Notes: generated from the letters alone by a model not told the origin. DNA of 64,000 nucleotides from Bacteriovorax sp. BSW11_IV (GCF_000447755.1 NZ_AUNE01000045.1:182902-246901), one strand, 5' to 3'. Shown: positions 52,061 to 62,800, counted from the stretch's first letter. Numbers and translations: made by a program.

Positions 52061-52809
52061 TGACCAATCTTTGCGTGCTTTTCTAAGCTCTCAAATGATT
52101 TAATTGCCGATAATACCCCTTTATCTTCAGTGAAGGGGTTTTCTTCTTTGAGTAATATGTTGAGCATATAAATACGTTCATTTATGGATTCATTTTCCAG
52201 CAACAGTTGTCTGAGTTCTTTATCTTGAATTAGAAACATACCGATATAATCCACCACATGGTAGATAGAAGTGAGCGTTCTTAGAAAAGCCTCTCGTTCA
52301 ATGGGTTCTGCAATATTGTCTACGAGCCACTCATCAAGTATGGCCCTAAGTCTGGTGATTCGTGGGCCATGAATTTTAAGTCCATCGCTCTTATCGTAAT
52401 AGCGCTCGATGAGATATGTTGGATAGGGGAGATGTTGGTGTTCCGCAATTATTTTTCCACGTCCAATGCCGCGAATAAGAACTTTTAAAGACCCATCATC
52501 GAGCTCTTCTAAGATGATAGGTCTACCAAGCCCAAAAATATTTTTCGGTTTTAATTTACCTGAGCTGTAATAGATATCGTTTTCTGCCATGGCAATGCCT
52601 AGTGCCGTACCATTTTCTATACAGTCGTGAATGAGTTGTATATAAAGGGGCTCGGCCACAAAAAGTGGTAAGGACGTGTTGGGAAAGAACACGACTCCTG
52701 GAATAGAAAGAATAGGGATAATTTCTAATTCTTTTGCCATACGCTTATTGTAAGGGAAAAGAATTGTTGAAAACGGACGATATTGCCGATTTCCATTGAT
52801 TATAGTCAT
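52057..52809 (-). CDS. Lon N-terminal (substrate-binding) domain protein
   Basis: The 250-residue protein has the stand-alone Lon N domain: IIPILSIPGVVFFPNTSLPLFV (about 29-50), LGIAMAENDIY and the RGIGRGKIIAEHQ barrel segment, then a helical bundle. No ATPase or protease domain follows. The first 23 residues have no counterpart in the family, so ATG 52740 could be the true start, although the SD AAAGAG favours 52809. Such proteins are often annotated as peptidase S16-like; the role is not established. Confidence 0.87.
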   Translation of the reverse strand: MTIINGNRQYRPFSTILFPYNKRMAKELEIIPILSIPGVVFFPNTSLPLFVAEPLYIQLIHDCIENGTALGIAMAENDIYYSSGKLKPKNIFGLGRPIILEELDDGSLKVLIRGIGRGKIIAEHQHLPYPTYLIERYYDKSDGLKIHGPRITRLRAILDEWLVDNIAEPIEREAFLRTLTSIYHVVDYIGMFLIQDKELRQLLLENESINERIYMLNILLKEENPFTEDKGVLSAIKSFESLEKHAKIGH

Positions 52810-52890
52810 TTGTACTCTTTACCTTGAAATTGGGTGGATAACTTGAGAAAATCTAAGAGATGACAAATAAGACAATATAAAGAGACTAAT

Positions 52891-53832
52891 ATGTTGAATG
52901 ATATCAACCCTTTGAAACCGTCATATATTTATAAGATTTGGGGCGGAGAAAAGCTGTCAAAGAAAAAGTTAGAAAGCACAAATGTTAGTGCCAACAATAA
53001 TCCACTAGGAGAAACGTGGGAAGTCTCTATTCATCCAGAGGGACCATCGTTTCTTATGAATGGAGAGAATCTTAGTAATTATTACTCTGAGAATGAACTC
53101 CCATATCTCATTAAATTTATCGATACCAATGACTTTTTATCAGTTCAAGTACATCCCAATGATGAATATGCCAAAAGAGTAGAAAACTCCATTGGTAAAA
53201 CTGAGTGTTGGATTATTACTGATGCTGATCCAGGTGCCGGAATTTATCTCGGTTTTGAAAATGGAGTTGATGCAACGACATTTAAAAAGGCCGTCGATGA
53301 TAAAGAAGATCTCACTCCTTATTTGAAGTTTCATGAAGTAAAAAAGGGAGACCTTTTTGTCGTTCCTGCTGGAAGTATTCACGCAATTGGAAAAGGAATA
53401 ACTCTTATTGAAATTCAACAAAGCTCAGGGATAACTTACAGAGTTTGGGATTGGAATAGAGTTGAAAAGGATGGGCGTCCTAGAGCTCTTCATATTGAAA
53501 AGGCCATGGATATTCTCGATTTTGCCGGTGATCACAATACTGACGAGTATTTCAAAATAAGAAAGAATTTGAATTTCTGTGAAGGCTCGAATGAGGTGCT
53601 TTCTCATAGAGACTTCAATGTTTCCTTGGTGAACCTCGACCAAGGTTTTAACAAGCATCAATTGACAGGCAAGAGGGCCGTTTCGGTTGTGTGCTTAGAG
53701 GGGAATATTAATATTTCTTCAAAAAACCAAGTACAAAAGTTAAATGCTTTTGAATCTGCTATAATAAAACTAGATGTGAACGAGCTTGAAATTTCCACTG
53801 AAGGGAGATGCTCTTATGTTTTCGTTACCTAA
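52891..53832 (+). CDS. manA: mannose-6-phosphate isomerase, class I
   Basis: The 313-residue cupin enzyme has IYKIWGGEKLS, GETWEVSIHPEGPS, the metal-site segments SVQVHPNDEYA and GKTECWII, and VPAGSIHAIGKG with the following His. These are class I PMI zinc-site motifs; the length matches the short Bacillus-type class. It converts mannose 6-phosphate and fructose 6-phosphate, feeding glycolysis or surface sugars. The 3' end overlaps the lipoprotein gene by 17 bases. Confidence 0.92.
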   Translation: MLNDINPLKPSYIYKIWGGEKLSKKKLESTNVSANNNPLGETWEVSIHPEGPSFLMNGENLSNYYSENELPYLIKFIDTNDFLSVQVHPNDEYAKRVENSIGKTECWIITDADPGAGIYLGFENGVDATTFKKAVDDKEDLTPYLKFHEVKKGDLFVVPAGSIHAIGKGITLIEIQQSSGITYRVWDWNRVEKDGRPRALHIEKAMDILDFAGDHNTDEYFKIRKNLNFCEGSNEVLSHRDFNVSLVNLDQGFNKHQLTGKRAVSVVCLEGNINISSKNQVQKLNAFESAIIKLDVNELEISTEGRCSYVFVT

Positions 53833-54625
53833 GTTAATCATTATTGGGCTGTGTTGTTTCTCTCTAGTTGCCTGTGACAAGGCCTCTAAAATTGAATCAA
53901 CTGAAAGTTATGTCAAAGTTTTTCCTGCTGCAATGGATTTGCACAAGGAAACTATCGTCGCTTGGCATGTCGGCCCTAAAAAAGATCAAATCCTTTCTAA
54001 GGGTTTTAGGGTGAGTATCAAATTTCCAAAACTTGATACTCAGGCCTTAGATGAAATAATTAGCCGCTTCAATGTTAATTCATGGTTAGTCGTCGTCAAA
54101 AGAAGAAGTCTTGCAAGCTCTTCAATCGTCGGGCAAGTTTTTATCCCAATCTCAATTCCTGGTCGTTATACTGATTCAAAATACAGAAGACTACAGATGG
54201 AAAACGGTTTTGTTTCGGTCTATTATTCTGCGGCGGCCATATCAAAAAGGTTTGAATCTTTTCCATGCCCAGCATTGGGACATAATCGTTTAATGCAAGA
54301 AATTGAAATTGAAAAAAATTATGAAATGGAGCCGCTATTTGCAAGTCTATCAGAGCTTAGAAAAGCATCTGGTAAGGTCACTGAATTTGGATATGATTCC
54401 ACTATTTTAAATGGGGGACAGTCGTTACAAGGTGATTATTCTTTTGAAATCGCACTTTATAATTCTGAGAACAAAGACATTGTATCAAATTTTATTCTTG
54501 TTCCTCACATCTTAAAAGTCACAAAAGAAGTTATTTCTGATCTTCAAGGTTGTGAAAATTTTGTAATTCCACCTGCTGATGATGAAGGCAATAAGTGGGA
54601 TCAATTTAAGTGGAAAAGAAATTAA
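53816..54625 (+). CDS. lipoprotein of unknown function
   Basis: The start ATG 53816 is chosen from the SD AAGGGAG (53801-53807); an upstream TTG frame is longer but unsupported. The product of 269 residues has a lipoprotein signal with lipobox LVAC-D (Cys near 20). Asp after the Cys is the inner-membrane retention residue in E. coli; whether that rule holds here is unknown. The mature part is beta-rich with two more Cys (ESFPCPALG, LQGCENF). No family recognised. It overlaps manA. Confidence 0.78.
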   Translation: MFSLPKLIIIGLCCFSLVACDKASKIESTESYVKVFPAAMDLHKETIVAWHVGPKKDQILSKGFRVSIKFPKLDTQALDEIISRFNVNSWLVVVKRRSLASSSIVGQVFIPISIPGRYTDSKYRRLQMENGFVSVYYSAAAISKRFESFPCPALGHNRLMQEIEIEKNYEMEPLFASLSELRKASGKVTEFGYDSTILNGGQSLQGDYSFEIALYNSENKDIVSNFILVPHILKVTKEVISDLQGCENFVIPPADDEGNKWDQFKWKRN

Positions 54626-54639
54626 GAAAAAGAAGAGGG

Positions 54640-54663
54640 GGGTCAGACAAGCTGACCCTTATT
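54640..54663. terminator. terminator after the lipoprotein gene
   Basis: GGGTCAG (54640-54646) pairs with CTGACCC (54652-54658), loop ACAAG, followed by TTATTTT. The convergent gene stops inside it at 54659. Confidence 0.8.
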
Positions 54664-54991
54664 TTAGTCCACAAGTAAGTGGGTAAGTGATTTCGTGACC
54701 TTTATTATTTCTAATTGAGATATAATCATTAAAATCAGAGAATGAAGATCTATTTTCAATATGAAGTTTGTGCTTCATCCCTTCGTGATTAAAATACTTC
54801 GTAAATCCAACACCAATATCTTTAGTTCTAACTCCCTCAACACTCGCTAGATCTCTTCCTTGCATGATGATCTTACTATTTTTAATCATGAAGACTTTGT
54901 TCATTCTCGGAGTCGAGCAGATAATGTCTTTAACAGCACCTAGGCTTGTAAATGAAGTTAGAAGTGTAAGTGTTAAAATTAGTGTTTTCAT
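54659..54991 (-). CDS. small exported protein of unknown function
   Basis: The true start is taken as ATG 54991 (MKTLILTLTLLTSFTSLG), preceded by the SD GGGGAG at six-base spacing; a longer frame from 55147 has no SD. The 110-residue protein has a signal peptide cut near GAVK and a mature part with two Cys (IICSTP near the start and LTCGLK at the end) that could form one disulfide. No family recognised. Confidence 0.75.
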   Translation of the reverse strand: MKTLILTLTLLTSFTSLGAVKDIICSTPRMNKVFMIKNSKIIMQGRDLASVEGVRTKDIGVGFTKYFNHEGMKHKLHIENRSSFSDFNDYISIRNNKGHEITYPLTCGLK

Positions 54992-55119
54992 GTCTTTCTC
55001 CCCGCTAAAAGTAGCTACTAATACTACAGCAAGGAAGATGCCAAAAATTACGATAAGATTATAGGGACTTAGGTGAGCAGGAGTGTGTGTAAAGTTTTTG
55101 TACTGTTTAAAAAATAGAC

Positions 55120-55142
55120 AAAAAAAGGGCCCGTTAAGGCCC
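55120..55142 (-). terminator. terminator after the MCP gene
   Basis: On the minus strand GGGCC (55142-55138) and GGCCC (55131-55127) pair around a 6-base loop and are followed by seven T. It lies 22 bases after the MCP stop. Confidence 0.85.
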
Positions 55143-55164
55143 CTCATATTGGAATTGTATTTAA

Positions 55165-57354
55165 TTAGCCAACATCCTCAAAGCGGTCATCATTACGATC
55201 TGGGATGACACTACTTGCGGTAATAGACTCTTCAAAATTATCTGTCTTTTGAGGAGCTGGTGTTTTTTTCATTTCAACAACCTTCTCAGAAACTTTCGGT
55301 TGGACGGTTTTAATTTCTTGGGCCTTGACTTCAACAAAGTCATCATCACTTGGAAGCTCGTCATCATCAAAAGTTACAGATTCAAATTTTGGTTCTTCAT
55401 ATTTATCATTGTGTTCGAAATTCTTTTCAAAATCTTCTGCATTGAAATGTGAGGCCTTCCCTCCATTTACAATCGTCAGAAGAGAATCAACGCTCTTATT
55501 TAAAGTCTTTGCCTGGTCGTTTAGAGATTGAGCGTTTACAGATGTAGAATTGGCCATTGTCGTATTTTCCTGCGTTGACTGGTCAATATATCCCATGGCC
55601 TTATTGATTTCTGTAATTCCTTCTGATTGCTCCTTAGAGGCAACGGCCACTTGTGCAGTCATTTCATCCACTGAGACAACTTTAGTAATGATATTTTCAA
55701 GTGCATCAGAACATTCATTAGCGCTTTCTAAAGAATGCTTAACTTTCTGCTTTCCATTATCAATGAGAGATTCAATTCGTGTTCTATTTCCTTCTACCAT
55801 TGTCTGAACGTTCTTTATACTTTCAGCAAGCATATTAGAAATTTCAGTTGCAGCATTACCTGAAACTTGAGCAAGGTTACCAACTTCTTCTGCAACTACA
55901 GCAAAGCCTTTTCCGTGCTCACCAGCTCTTGCCGCTTCTACTGAAGCATTAAAAGAGAGGAGTTTTGTTTGGAAAACGATATCATTGATGATCTTCGTTT
56001 TTTCACCAATCTGTGCAATTACTTTTGAGATATTTTCCATTTCATCGTTTGTTTTATCCATCTGCTTCATAATATCTTCATTACTAGCACTAACATCTTC
56101 GATTGATTTCATCATTGTCGTAACAACTTGCTTACCTTGATCAGCAGTTTGCATTAGCTCTTTTGTTAGATCCTTAGACTTCTCTGAAACGTCAACGTTT
56201 GAGCGAACCATGGCACTGATCTCATCTAATGAAGATACAGTTTCCTGGACACTTGATGCTTGGCGATTGGAAGACTCTGACAGGTCTTGGCTTGTCTTCA
56301 TAAATTCTTCAGAGCTAGTGAAGACAAGGTTTGCAAAGCTTCTTAATGAAGTAACGATTGCATTTAGTTCTCTGTTCATTGGCTTTACAATAAAATAAGA
56401 AACAATTGCTAGAACTAGAACCATCAAAGCAGAGAAGATAATTGAAATATTTTTGAAAAAAGAAGCATTTGAATAAACGTAATCTGTAAGATCTTTTTGA
56501 ACTTCTAAAATCGCCCCATCAACTTCAAATTCTTGATCTTCAAATTTAGATTTAAAATCTTCATTTGCTTGCCAGATACTGAAAATTTTTGAAAATTCAC
56601 CATTTAAAGTATCAAAGCTTTTTGTATAGGCATCATATTTTTCAGAATATGTCGGAATATTAAGTTTTGAGAGGAGAATGGCCGTTTTTGTTTTATTTAA
56701 TGCAAGCTTGTCACTAACATTAGTTTGTCTTTCAGTGAATCCCTTACTTCTTTTCCCAAGTAGTAGGCCATTAAAAGTGAACAGGACATCCTTTGTATTA
56801 ATCATTCCATCTTTTAGAAGAGAAAGTAATTCTTCTTTATCTGGACTTAGTGTGTCTCCCGCCTTTCTTGCTGCTTCTTTTTCTGCTTCAATCTTTGCAA
56901 TGATTTCACTTAGAGCGCCTGTCATATTATAAACCGAAGAAACTGTGATATTTTCGTTTTTCTTCATTTCTACGGTTTTTACTGAAATGCCTTCGAAAAT
57001 TTTATTTTTCTTAGCGAGTTCAGTTTCTAGGGCGAGTAATTTTTTGGCGATATTGTCGTTGGTTTCTGTTTTCTTGATGGTGGCGAGAATTTCATTCGCC
57101 TTTGTTTGTTCATCAAGGATGGCCTTCAAGTAAGTTTCGTCGTGGTTCAAAAGAAATTCTACACGAAGAATTTTTTCTTGATCTAGTTTAGAAATTAGGG
57201 ATTTTAAATCTTTTTCTATGGCGAACGTTTTGTCAGTTTTCTTTGTTAGAAAGAAATTTGTACCAGCAACAAAAAGAACGCTAAACATTCCGAGTGCGGC
57301 CAAAGAGTAAACCTTAAACGACAGGCTTAGCTTATTGCCATTTGATAATCCCAT
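55165..57354 (-). CDS. methyl-accepting chemotaxis protein with acidic C-terminal extension
   Basis: The 729-residue receptor has TM1 (about 14-32), a helical periplasmic domain (about 35-305), TM2 (ISIIFSALMVLVLAIVSYFIV, about 303-323), and a cytoplasmic methylation and signalling region whose hairpin tip reads INDIVFQTKLLSFNASVEAARAGEHGKGFAVVAEEVGNLA (about 470-510, read in parts). The HAMP region is short or degenerate. The last 100 residues are acidic and low in complexity (DDDELPSDDDFVEVKAQ), and no CheR-binding pentapeptide of the NWETF type ends it. It senses an unknown ligand and signals through CheA/CheW. Confidence 0.95.
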   Translation of the reverse strand: MGLSNGNKLSLSFKVYSLAALGMFSVLFVAGTNFFLTKKTDKTFAIEKDLKSLISKLDQEKILRVEFLLNHDETYLKAILDEQTKANEILATIKKTETNDNIAKKLLALETELAKKNKIFEGISVKTVEMKKNENITVSSVYNMTGALSEIIAKIEAEKEAARKAGDTLSPDKEELLSLLKDGMINTKDVLFTFNGLLLGKRSKGFTERQTNVSDKLALNKTKTAILLSKLNIPTYSEKYDAYTKSFDTLNGEFSKIFSIWQANEDFKSKFEDQEFEVDGAILEVQKDLTDYVYSNASFFKNISIIFSALMVLVLAIVSYFIVKPMNRELNAIVTSLRSFANLVFTSSEEFMKTSQDLSESSNRQASSVQETVSSLDEISAMVRSNVDVSEKSKDLTKELMQTADQGKQVVTTMMKSIEDVSASNEDIMKQMDKTNDEMENISKVIAQIGEKTKIINDIVFQTKLLSFNASVEAARAGEHGKGFAVVAEEVGNLAQVSGNAATEISNMLAESIKNVQTMVEGNRTRIESLIDNGKQKVKHSLESANECSDALENIITKVVSVDEMTAQVAVASKEQSEGITEINKAMGYIDQSTQENTTMANSTSVNAQSLNDQAKTLNKSVDSLLTIVNGGKASHFNAEDFEKNFEHNDKYEEPKFESVTFDDDELPSDDDFVEVKAQEIKTVQPKVSEKVVEMKKTPAPQKTDNFEESITASSVIPDRNDDRFEDVG

Positions 57355-57492
57355 ATTCCCAATCCTATTTATGAAGTTTAGTCACCACATTATATAACGA
57401 CTCATCTTTTTATCGGATTTGGGGGATTTGGTTTTAGAGATATTTTGTTTGCTGGTATAAAATTTTGAATAATTCCACGATTTTGAGGCAAA

Positions 57493-57732
57493 TTATAGGA
57501 ATTCTTCATCTATTTCCCCGTCATAAATTTCGATTTCATCTCCATTTGATGACCAAGAGTCAATTAGCTCACTAGGGATATTTGGGTCAATTTTTCGGGC
57601 GTAAGGACAGTGACGGCAGCCACTTTTACAGCAGTGGCCTCTTTTTAAGTGATAGAGCTCCGTAAAGACCATAAGTCCATCATCATTAATGTAATAGTCT
57701 TCCCCCTCTACAAGGGTCATATTCTTGCTCAT
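57493..57732 (-). CDS. DUF5522-type small Cys-rich protein
   Basis: The 79-residue protein has LYHLKRGHCCKSGCRHCPYARK (about 25-46), with CC-x3-C-x2-CPY, the signature of the DUF5522 family, preceded by DYYINDDGLMVFTE. The four Cys may bind a metal. An acidic tail (IEIYDGEIDEEF) follows. Neither ATG 57732 nor 57720 has a strong SD. Function unknown. It stands alone between the MCP gene and an orphan terminator. Confidence 0.8.
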   Translation of the reverse strand: MSKNMTLVEGEDYYINDDGLMVFTELYHLKRGHCCKSGCRHCPYARKIDPNIPSELIDSWSSNGDEIEIYDGEIDEEFL

Positions 57733-57768
57733 GGAGTTAATTTAATAATGGAGGCGGGGAAAGGCAAT

Positions 57769-57794
57769 AAAAAAGGCCTTCAATTCTGAAGGCC
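57769..57794 (-). terminator. orphan minus-strand intrinsic terminator
   Basis: GGCCTTC (57775-57781) pairs with GAAGGCC (57788-57794), loop AATTCT; T-run only on the minus strand (57774-57769). No minus-strand gene lies between it and the divergent acyl-CoA ligase gene at 58041, so it ends an unidentified transcript or antisense read-through. Confidence 0.85.
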
Positions 57795-58040
57795 GCTTGT
57801 GTGTGCGAGATTTTTAAATCTTTATCATTCTTCCTTTTCCATCCATGTGAGTCTGATGAAAAAGGAGCCAAAAAGTATCTAACTTGAGACCAGTCGTAAA
57901 GAGGTAAGTCAAAAAATTGAGTTTAACTTGAGAATAGTGGTCAGTTTTTTTTCTGCTTAGTAAAAGTTCTCATGACTTGTGAACTTTATGACGCCCAAGT
58001 ACAATAAGGAAAATAATTAAAATTGACGAGGAAATTAAAA
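57795..58040 (-). other. 246-base gap; possible minus-strand small RNA ending at the orphan terminator
   Basis: No ORF of note on either strand. On the minus strand, a GATACT -10-like sequence (near 57880) precedes a purine-rich stretch with three GGA motifs (near 57835-57850) and the terminator. A small RNA of roughly 80-110 bases is possible. The + strand carries the SD GAGGAA for the ligase at 58028-58033. Confidence 0.3.
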
Positions 58041-59702
58041 ATGGAAAAGGTTTGGTACAAAAATTACCAGCAGGGCGTTCCTAGAGAAATTAATCCTGAC
58101 CAGTACAACTCAATCCCAGAAATTCTGGAAAAAAGCTTCGAGAAGTTTAAAAACAAAGGGGCCTTTCATAATATGGGGTCAACCCTTACTTATGGTGAGA
58201 TTGAGAGGCTTTCAAGAAAATTTGCTTCTTATTTGCAAAATGATCTGAAACTTCAAAAGGGTGATCGTGTCGCGATAATGATGCCAAATATTCTTCAGTA
58301 TCCGATTGCACTTTTTGGAGTATTAAGAGCAGGGATGACGGCCGTAAACGTAAATCCACTTTATACTTCAAGAGAGCTTGAGCACCAACTAAAAGACTCT
58401 GGAGCGAAAGTTATTGTGATTTTTGAAAATTCTGCAAAGACTCTACAGGATATTTTACCTAATACACCAGTTGAGCATGTCATCACTACTCAAATTGGTG
58501 ATATGTTAAAATTTCCAAAATCATTAATTGTAAATTTTGTTATTAAGCACGTTAAGAAAATGGTTCCTGCTTGGGATATTCCAAACAATATTCCATTTTT
58601 AAAAGTGATTCAATCAGCTGACGAGTCACAATTTAAAAAAGTTGAAATCTCAGGTGATCAAAGTGCTTTCTTGCAATACACTGGTGGTACAACTGGTGTA
58701 GCGAAAGGAGCGGAGCTTACTCATAGAAATATGGTTGCGAACCTATTACAAGCAAAGTCTTGGATTGACCCAGTCACAACAGAAGGTGGCGAGATCATTA
58801 TTACAGCTCTTCCGCTTTACCATATCTTTTCTTTGACTGCGAACTGCTTTACATTCTCTTATCTTGGAGGATTAAACGTTCTTATAACAAACCCAAGAGA
58901 TATTCCTGGATTTGTTAAAGAGCTTTCTAAGTGGAAGTTCACAGCAGTTACAGGTGTTAATACACTTTTTAATGCACTTTTAAATAATGAAGGTTTTAGA
59001 GCTCTTGATTTTTCTAGTTTAAAGCTAACTCTTGGCGGTGGTATGGCCGTTCAAAAAGCAGTTGCTGAGAAATGGAAAGAAGTTACAAAAAAACCACTTA
59101 TTGAAGCTTACGGATTAACTGAAACAGCTCCTGCTGCTTGTATCAATCCACTTAACTTAAAAGACTATAATGGAAGTATTGGTCTTCCTGTTTCTTCGAC
59201 AGATGTGTGTGTAAAAGATGATGATGAAAACACTCTAGCAGTTGGTGAAATCGGAGAGATTTGTATTAAAGGCCCTCAAGTAATGAAAGGTTACTGGAAT
59301 AGACCTGAGGAAACAGCTAAGGTTATGACTAAAGATGGTTTCTTTAAGACTGGTGATATCGGTATGATGGACGCGGAAGGTTTTTTCAAAATTGTCGATC
59401 GTAAAAAAGATATGATTCTAGTTTCTGGATTCAACGTATATCCGAATGAAGTAGAGGAAGTTGTTGTAGAACATCCAAAAGTTTTCGAATGTGCTGCTGT
59501 CGGTTTTCCAGATGAGAAAAGTGGTGAAGTTGTTAAACTTTTCATTGTTAAGAAAGACGAGTCATTAACTGTAGATGAGCTCAAAGCATTTTGTCGTGAA
59601 AATCTTACGGGATACAAAGTTCCAAAACTATATGAGTTTAGGGATGAGCTACCTAAGTCAAATGTTGGTAAGATCCTTCGTAAGGACCTGCGCGGTCAAT
59701 AA
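58041..59702 (+). CDS. fadD: long-chain fatty-acid-CoA ligase
   Basis: The start ATG 58041 has GAGGAA at 7-base spacing (a TTG at 58023 is less supported) and gives 553 residues. The AMP-binding motif is YTGGTTGVAKGAELTHRN (about 215-232), followed by LIEAYGLTETAPA, KTGDIGMMDAEGFF and the C-terminal-lid motif RKKDMILVSGFNVYPNEVEEV; the catalytic Lys is in SNVGKILRKDLR at the end. It activates long-chain fatty acids with ATP and CoA. A strong terminator follows. Confidence 0.95.
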   Translation: MEKVWYKNYQQGVPREINPDQYNSIPEILEKSFEKFKNKGAFHNMGSTLTYGEIERLSRKFASYLQNDLKLQKGDRVAIMMPNILQYPIALFGVLRAGMTAVNVNPLYTSRELEHQLKDSGAKVIVIFENSAKTLQDILPNTPVEHVITTQIGDMLKFPKSLIVNFVIKHVKKMVPAWDIPNNIPFLKVIQSADESQFKKVEISGDQSAFLQYTGGTTGVAKGAELTHRNMVANLLQAKSWIDPVTTEGGEIIITALPLYHIFSLTANCFTFSYLGGLNVLITNPRDIPGFVKELSKWKFTAVTGVNTLFNALLNNEGFRALDFSSLKLTLGGGMAVQKAVAEKWKEVTKKPLIEAYGLTETAPAACINPLNLKDYNGSIGLPVSSTDVCVKDDDENTLAVGEIGEICIKGPQVMKGYWNRPEETAKVMTKDGFFKTGDIGMMDAEGFFKIVDRKKDMILVSGFNVYPNEVEEVVVEHPKVFECAAVGFPDEKSGEVVKLFIVKKDESLTVDELKAFCRENLTGYKVPKLYEFRDELPKSNVGKILRKDLRGQ

Positions 59703-59730
59703 AATCCACTCAATTGTAGCTTAAATAGAG

Positions 59731-59762
59731 AAGTGTCCAATTTTTGGACACTTCTTTTTTTT
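59731..59762 (+). terminator. intrinsic terminator after fadD
   Basis: AAGTGTCCAA (59731-59740) pairs with TTGGACACTT (59744-59753); CT and a T-run up to 59762 follow. Confidence 0.93.
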
Positions 59763-59875
59763 AATCACCCTGGCCACTTCTAGGTCTCACTAATTCCTTA
59801 ATTTTATTAATTTCACACCATCTTAAATTGGCATTCATTTTGCTTTATAAGTACTTATACAACTCGGGGGAGTCT

Positions 59876-62800
59876 ATGTATAAGAAAGTTAAAAAGCTTC
59901 TTACATTTATCATCGTTTACACTTGTTCATTGCAGATGGCATTTGCAGGTATTAACTTTCGTTCTCCTTCAAGCACATCGCAGGCCGATTTAGATCTATT
60001 CGTAAAAAGAGTTGAAAACTATAAAAAAACAATCAAAGGGTATGAGAAGCCAAACGACTGTAAAGAAGAAGAGGCCAGACCTGATTTCGATTTCTCAGGA
60101 AGTTTTGAAAATATTATTTCAAGTGATGGTGTTTCTGATGAAGCTTTCTTTAGCGAGATGAAGAAAAGACATCAATTGAGTTGTGATGCTAAATCTAAAA
60201 ATGAAGATCCAAAAGCAGCAGTAGCAAAACAATCATGTCAGAAAGAAAAAGTGAAAGGACTTATCGATGCTCTGGTTGAAGTCGTTAATAAGGACGAAGC
60301 AAAGCTTGTAAGATTCAACTCTTCATACAATTCGCAAATTGCAGAGGCGAAGAGATATGCTGAAAATATTAAAGAAATTCTTGCTTCTGATTTAGATGAA
60401 GATCAAAAGAAAACTTTTCTATTCTCTTATATTCACAATGTTCTTCTTCCTCTTAGAGACTTAGTAGCTTTCATGAGAGTTTATAACAACTCAATTGTTC
60501 CAGCTAAAATCTTCAAGGGTCTATATCCGATAATCGATGCAGATCTTATTGAAAGTGAAGAAGATCTTCAAAAGTTAAAACTAGGAATTGATCCCTATAA
60601 GGATCCAGTTCACTTTATCGTTTCAAACAATGGTGATGAAGTTACAATTGCATTTGATGAATATAAAATGGTTGAAAGAGATATTTCTGTTCTTATGATG
60701 GCCCCAACTGCCAAGTCATACTTTCAAGCACTTCGATGGATGACAATTCAGATGATGCTTACACAAGTTAAAAACTATGATGTTCTTCTTGGTAAAGCAG
60801 ATGATCTTATTTTAGTACCAAAAGCATGTCAGCAAAAAGTTGAAAATGGTTCGTTGCCAGCAACTGTTGAAATTAAAATTAACGAAAAAATTAAAGATAA
60901 TTATGCAGAAGCTCTTGTGGCCAATCTTGGCTATATCGATTCTGAATATGGTCAGTTTTTTAGAGAATATTATATTGAAAATGCAAATTCTGATGCCGTA
61001 ATTGATGGACATAGTGGACTTGTACCTTTCGAAGAATATCAATTGGCCAAACAATATACTCAGAAAAAAGAAAGAGGGATTTTTACTCCTGTTTTAGACG
61101 ATATTACTCATTTTGAAAAAATCATTACTCTTAAAATGCAAGCAGCAGCTGATCGCCTTAAAACTAAAGAAGAAGCTGAACTATTCTCAAAGATCGTTTC
61201 AGCTCCAAAAGAAACTGAGTATTACGAGGTTGTTGTTAATGGTGAGAAAGAACTAATCCAACCATATTCAATGAACTTGTCTCCATATATGGCAGAGCTT
61301 ATGCAAAGAAAGGGAACATTAGATGTTTCTGAAATTATTCCAAGCGATGTTGCTAGAGCAATGGAGAAGAGAAAAGTTAAAATTTCATTTCCATCTTTTA
61401 ATACAAATTCATTTTGGAGAAATTGGGCGCTGAGAAAGCTCGCAGAAAAACTGGCAATCCTTGAAAAAGGATCAAAAGAATATGGCACAATCACTTTTGC
61501 TCTAACTAATTTTTGCGGCATAGGCTATGGGATGAAGTACATGAATCCTGTATGTATGTCTTCTAAGAATAAAATTGATGCTCTCAAAGAAATGCTAAAT
61601 TCAGTAGTTTCACAAGAGGAAGGATATTTGCCAGTAAGACGTCTTAAAGAAGAAGAACTAGACAAGGTATATGCTATGTACGCCCTCGTTTGGACAACTT
61701 TGAGAGATAAGACATCTATGTTTCCGGAAGCAAACACAAATGAAAAAGAATTTTTATTAAGCCAACTTGAGGCCAATAATCCATGGGCCAGAGTAAGGTT
61801 GTCGTACCTTCTAGCTGAGTATGAACTCTCTGGCTTTGTAAGAGATATGTTAAAAGGTGAAAACTACTATTCATGTTTATGGAGAAGTGTTGCAACTAAT
61901 TTTGGTAATATTAAGGCCGCTGCGAAAAAAGTCGGGATTAATAAGACTCTTATACCTTTTTATGGTGATAATCTTCTTTCAAAAGATGAAAAAGAATATG
62001 TGTGGAACAAAATTATTGAAGAAAAAAATAAAGAAACAGAACAAATTCTATCTTCTCGAAATTCGAAAGAAGAGTTCTTCTCAATTTTTGAAAATCTAAG
62101 TTATGAAACTGCACTAGGGGCAAATGACGTAGAGAAATTCACGAGAACTCATTTAGATGAAAATTTAAGTGAAAAAACATGGGAAGAGATCAATACAGTT
62201 CTTTCAACAGTAGAAGCTGAAAGAATTCAACAACTAGGTGATATTTTCAAGGCAAAAGGTGACCTTTCTAAGCAAGAGGAGCTTTTCGCTTCATATGCAA
62301 AAGATTTTGGTGTGGCATCTCAATATGATGTTAAAGACGATTTTTTAGCATTAGAAAATGCAATTAAAAAACCAATTTATCTTGAGCTAGTTTCTAAAGC
62401 AGCTCAAATGAAGAAAAATTCTCTCTTAAATCAAATGACAAAGCTTTGTGTCACTGATCTTAATGATCACGAACAATTGAAGAGATTTTTCTATGGAACA
62501 GCTAAGGTTCAAGGTCGTTTGAACTCGATGTTAGGATTACCAAGTGTACCTGCAGAAGTTTCTGAGCAAATTGATAAATGGACGACAGCTGATACAATTG
62601 ATTTAACTGTAGGTATCGGAGCTCCGTTACTTGCGATTTCAGTAGTTCTACTATCTGGAACTTGTATTGCCGCAACTGGTGGTTTATGTGCAGCGTTTGT
62701 TCTTGGAGCAGGTACTGCTGGTGTGGGTTTACAGTCATGGTTAGCAACACGTGAATATGGAAAATTTCAAAGATCTAAAGATCATGTGGCCTTCGTTCAG

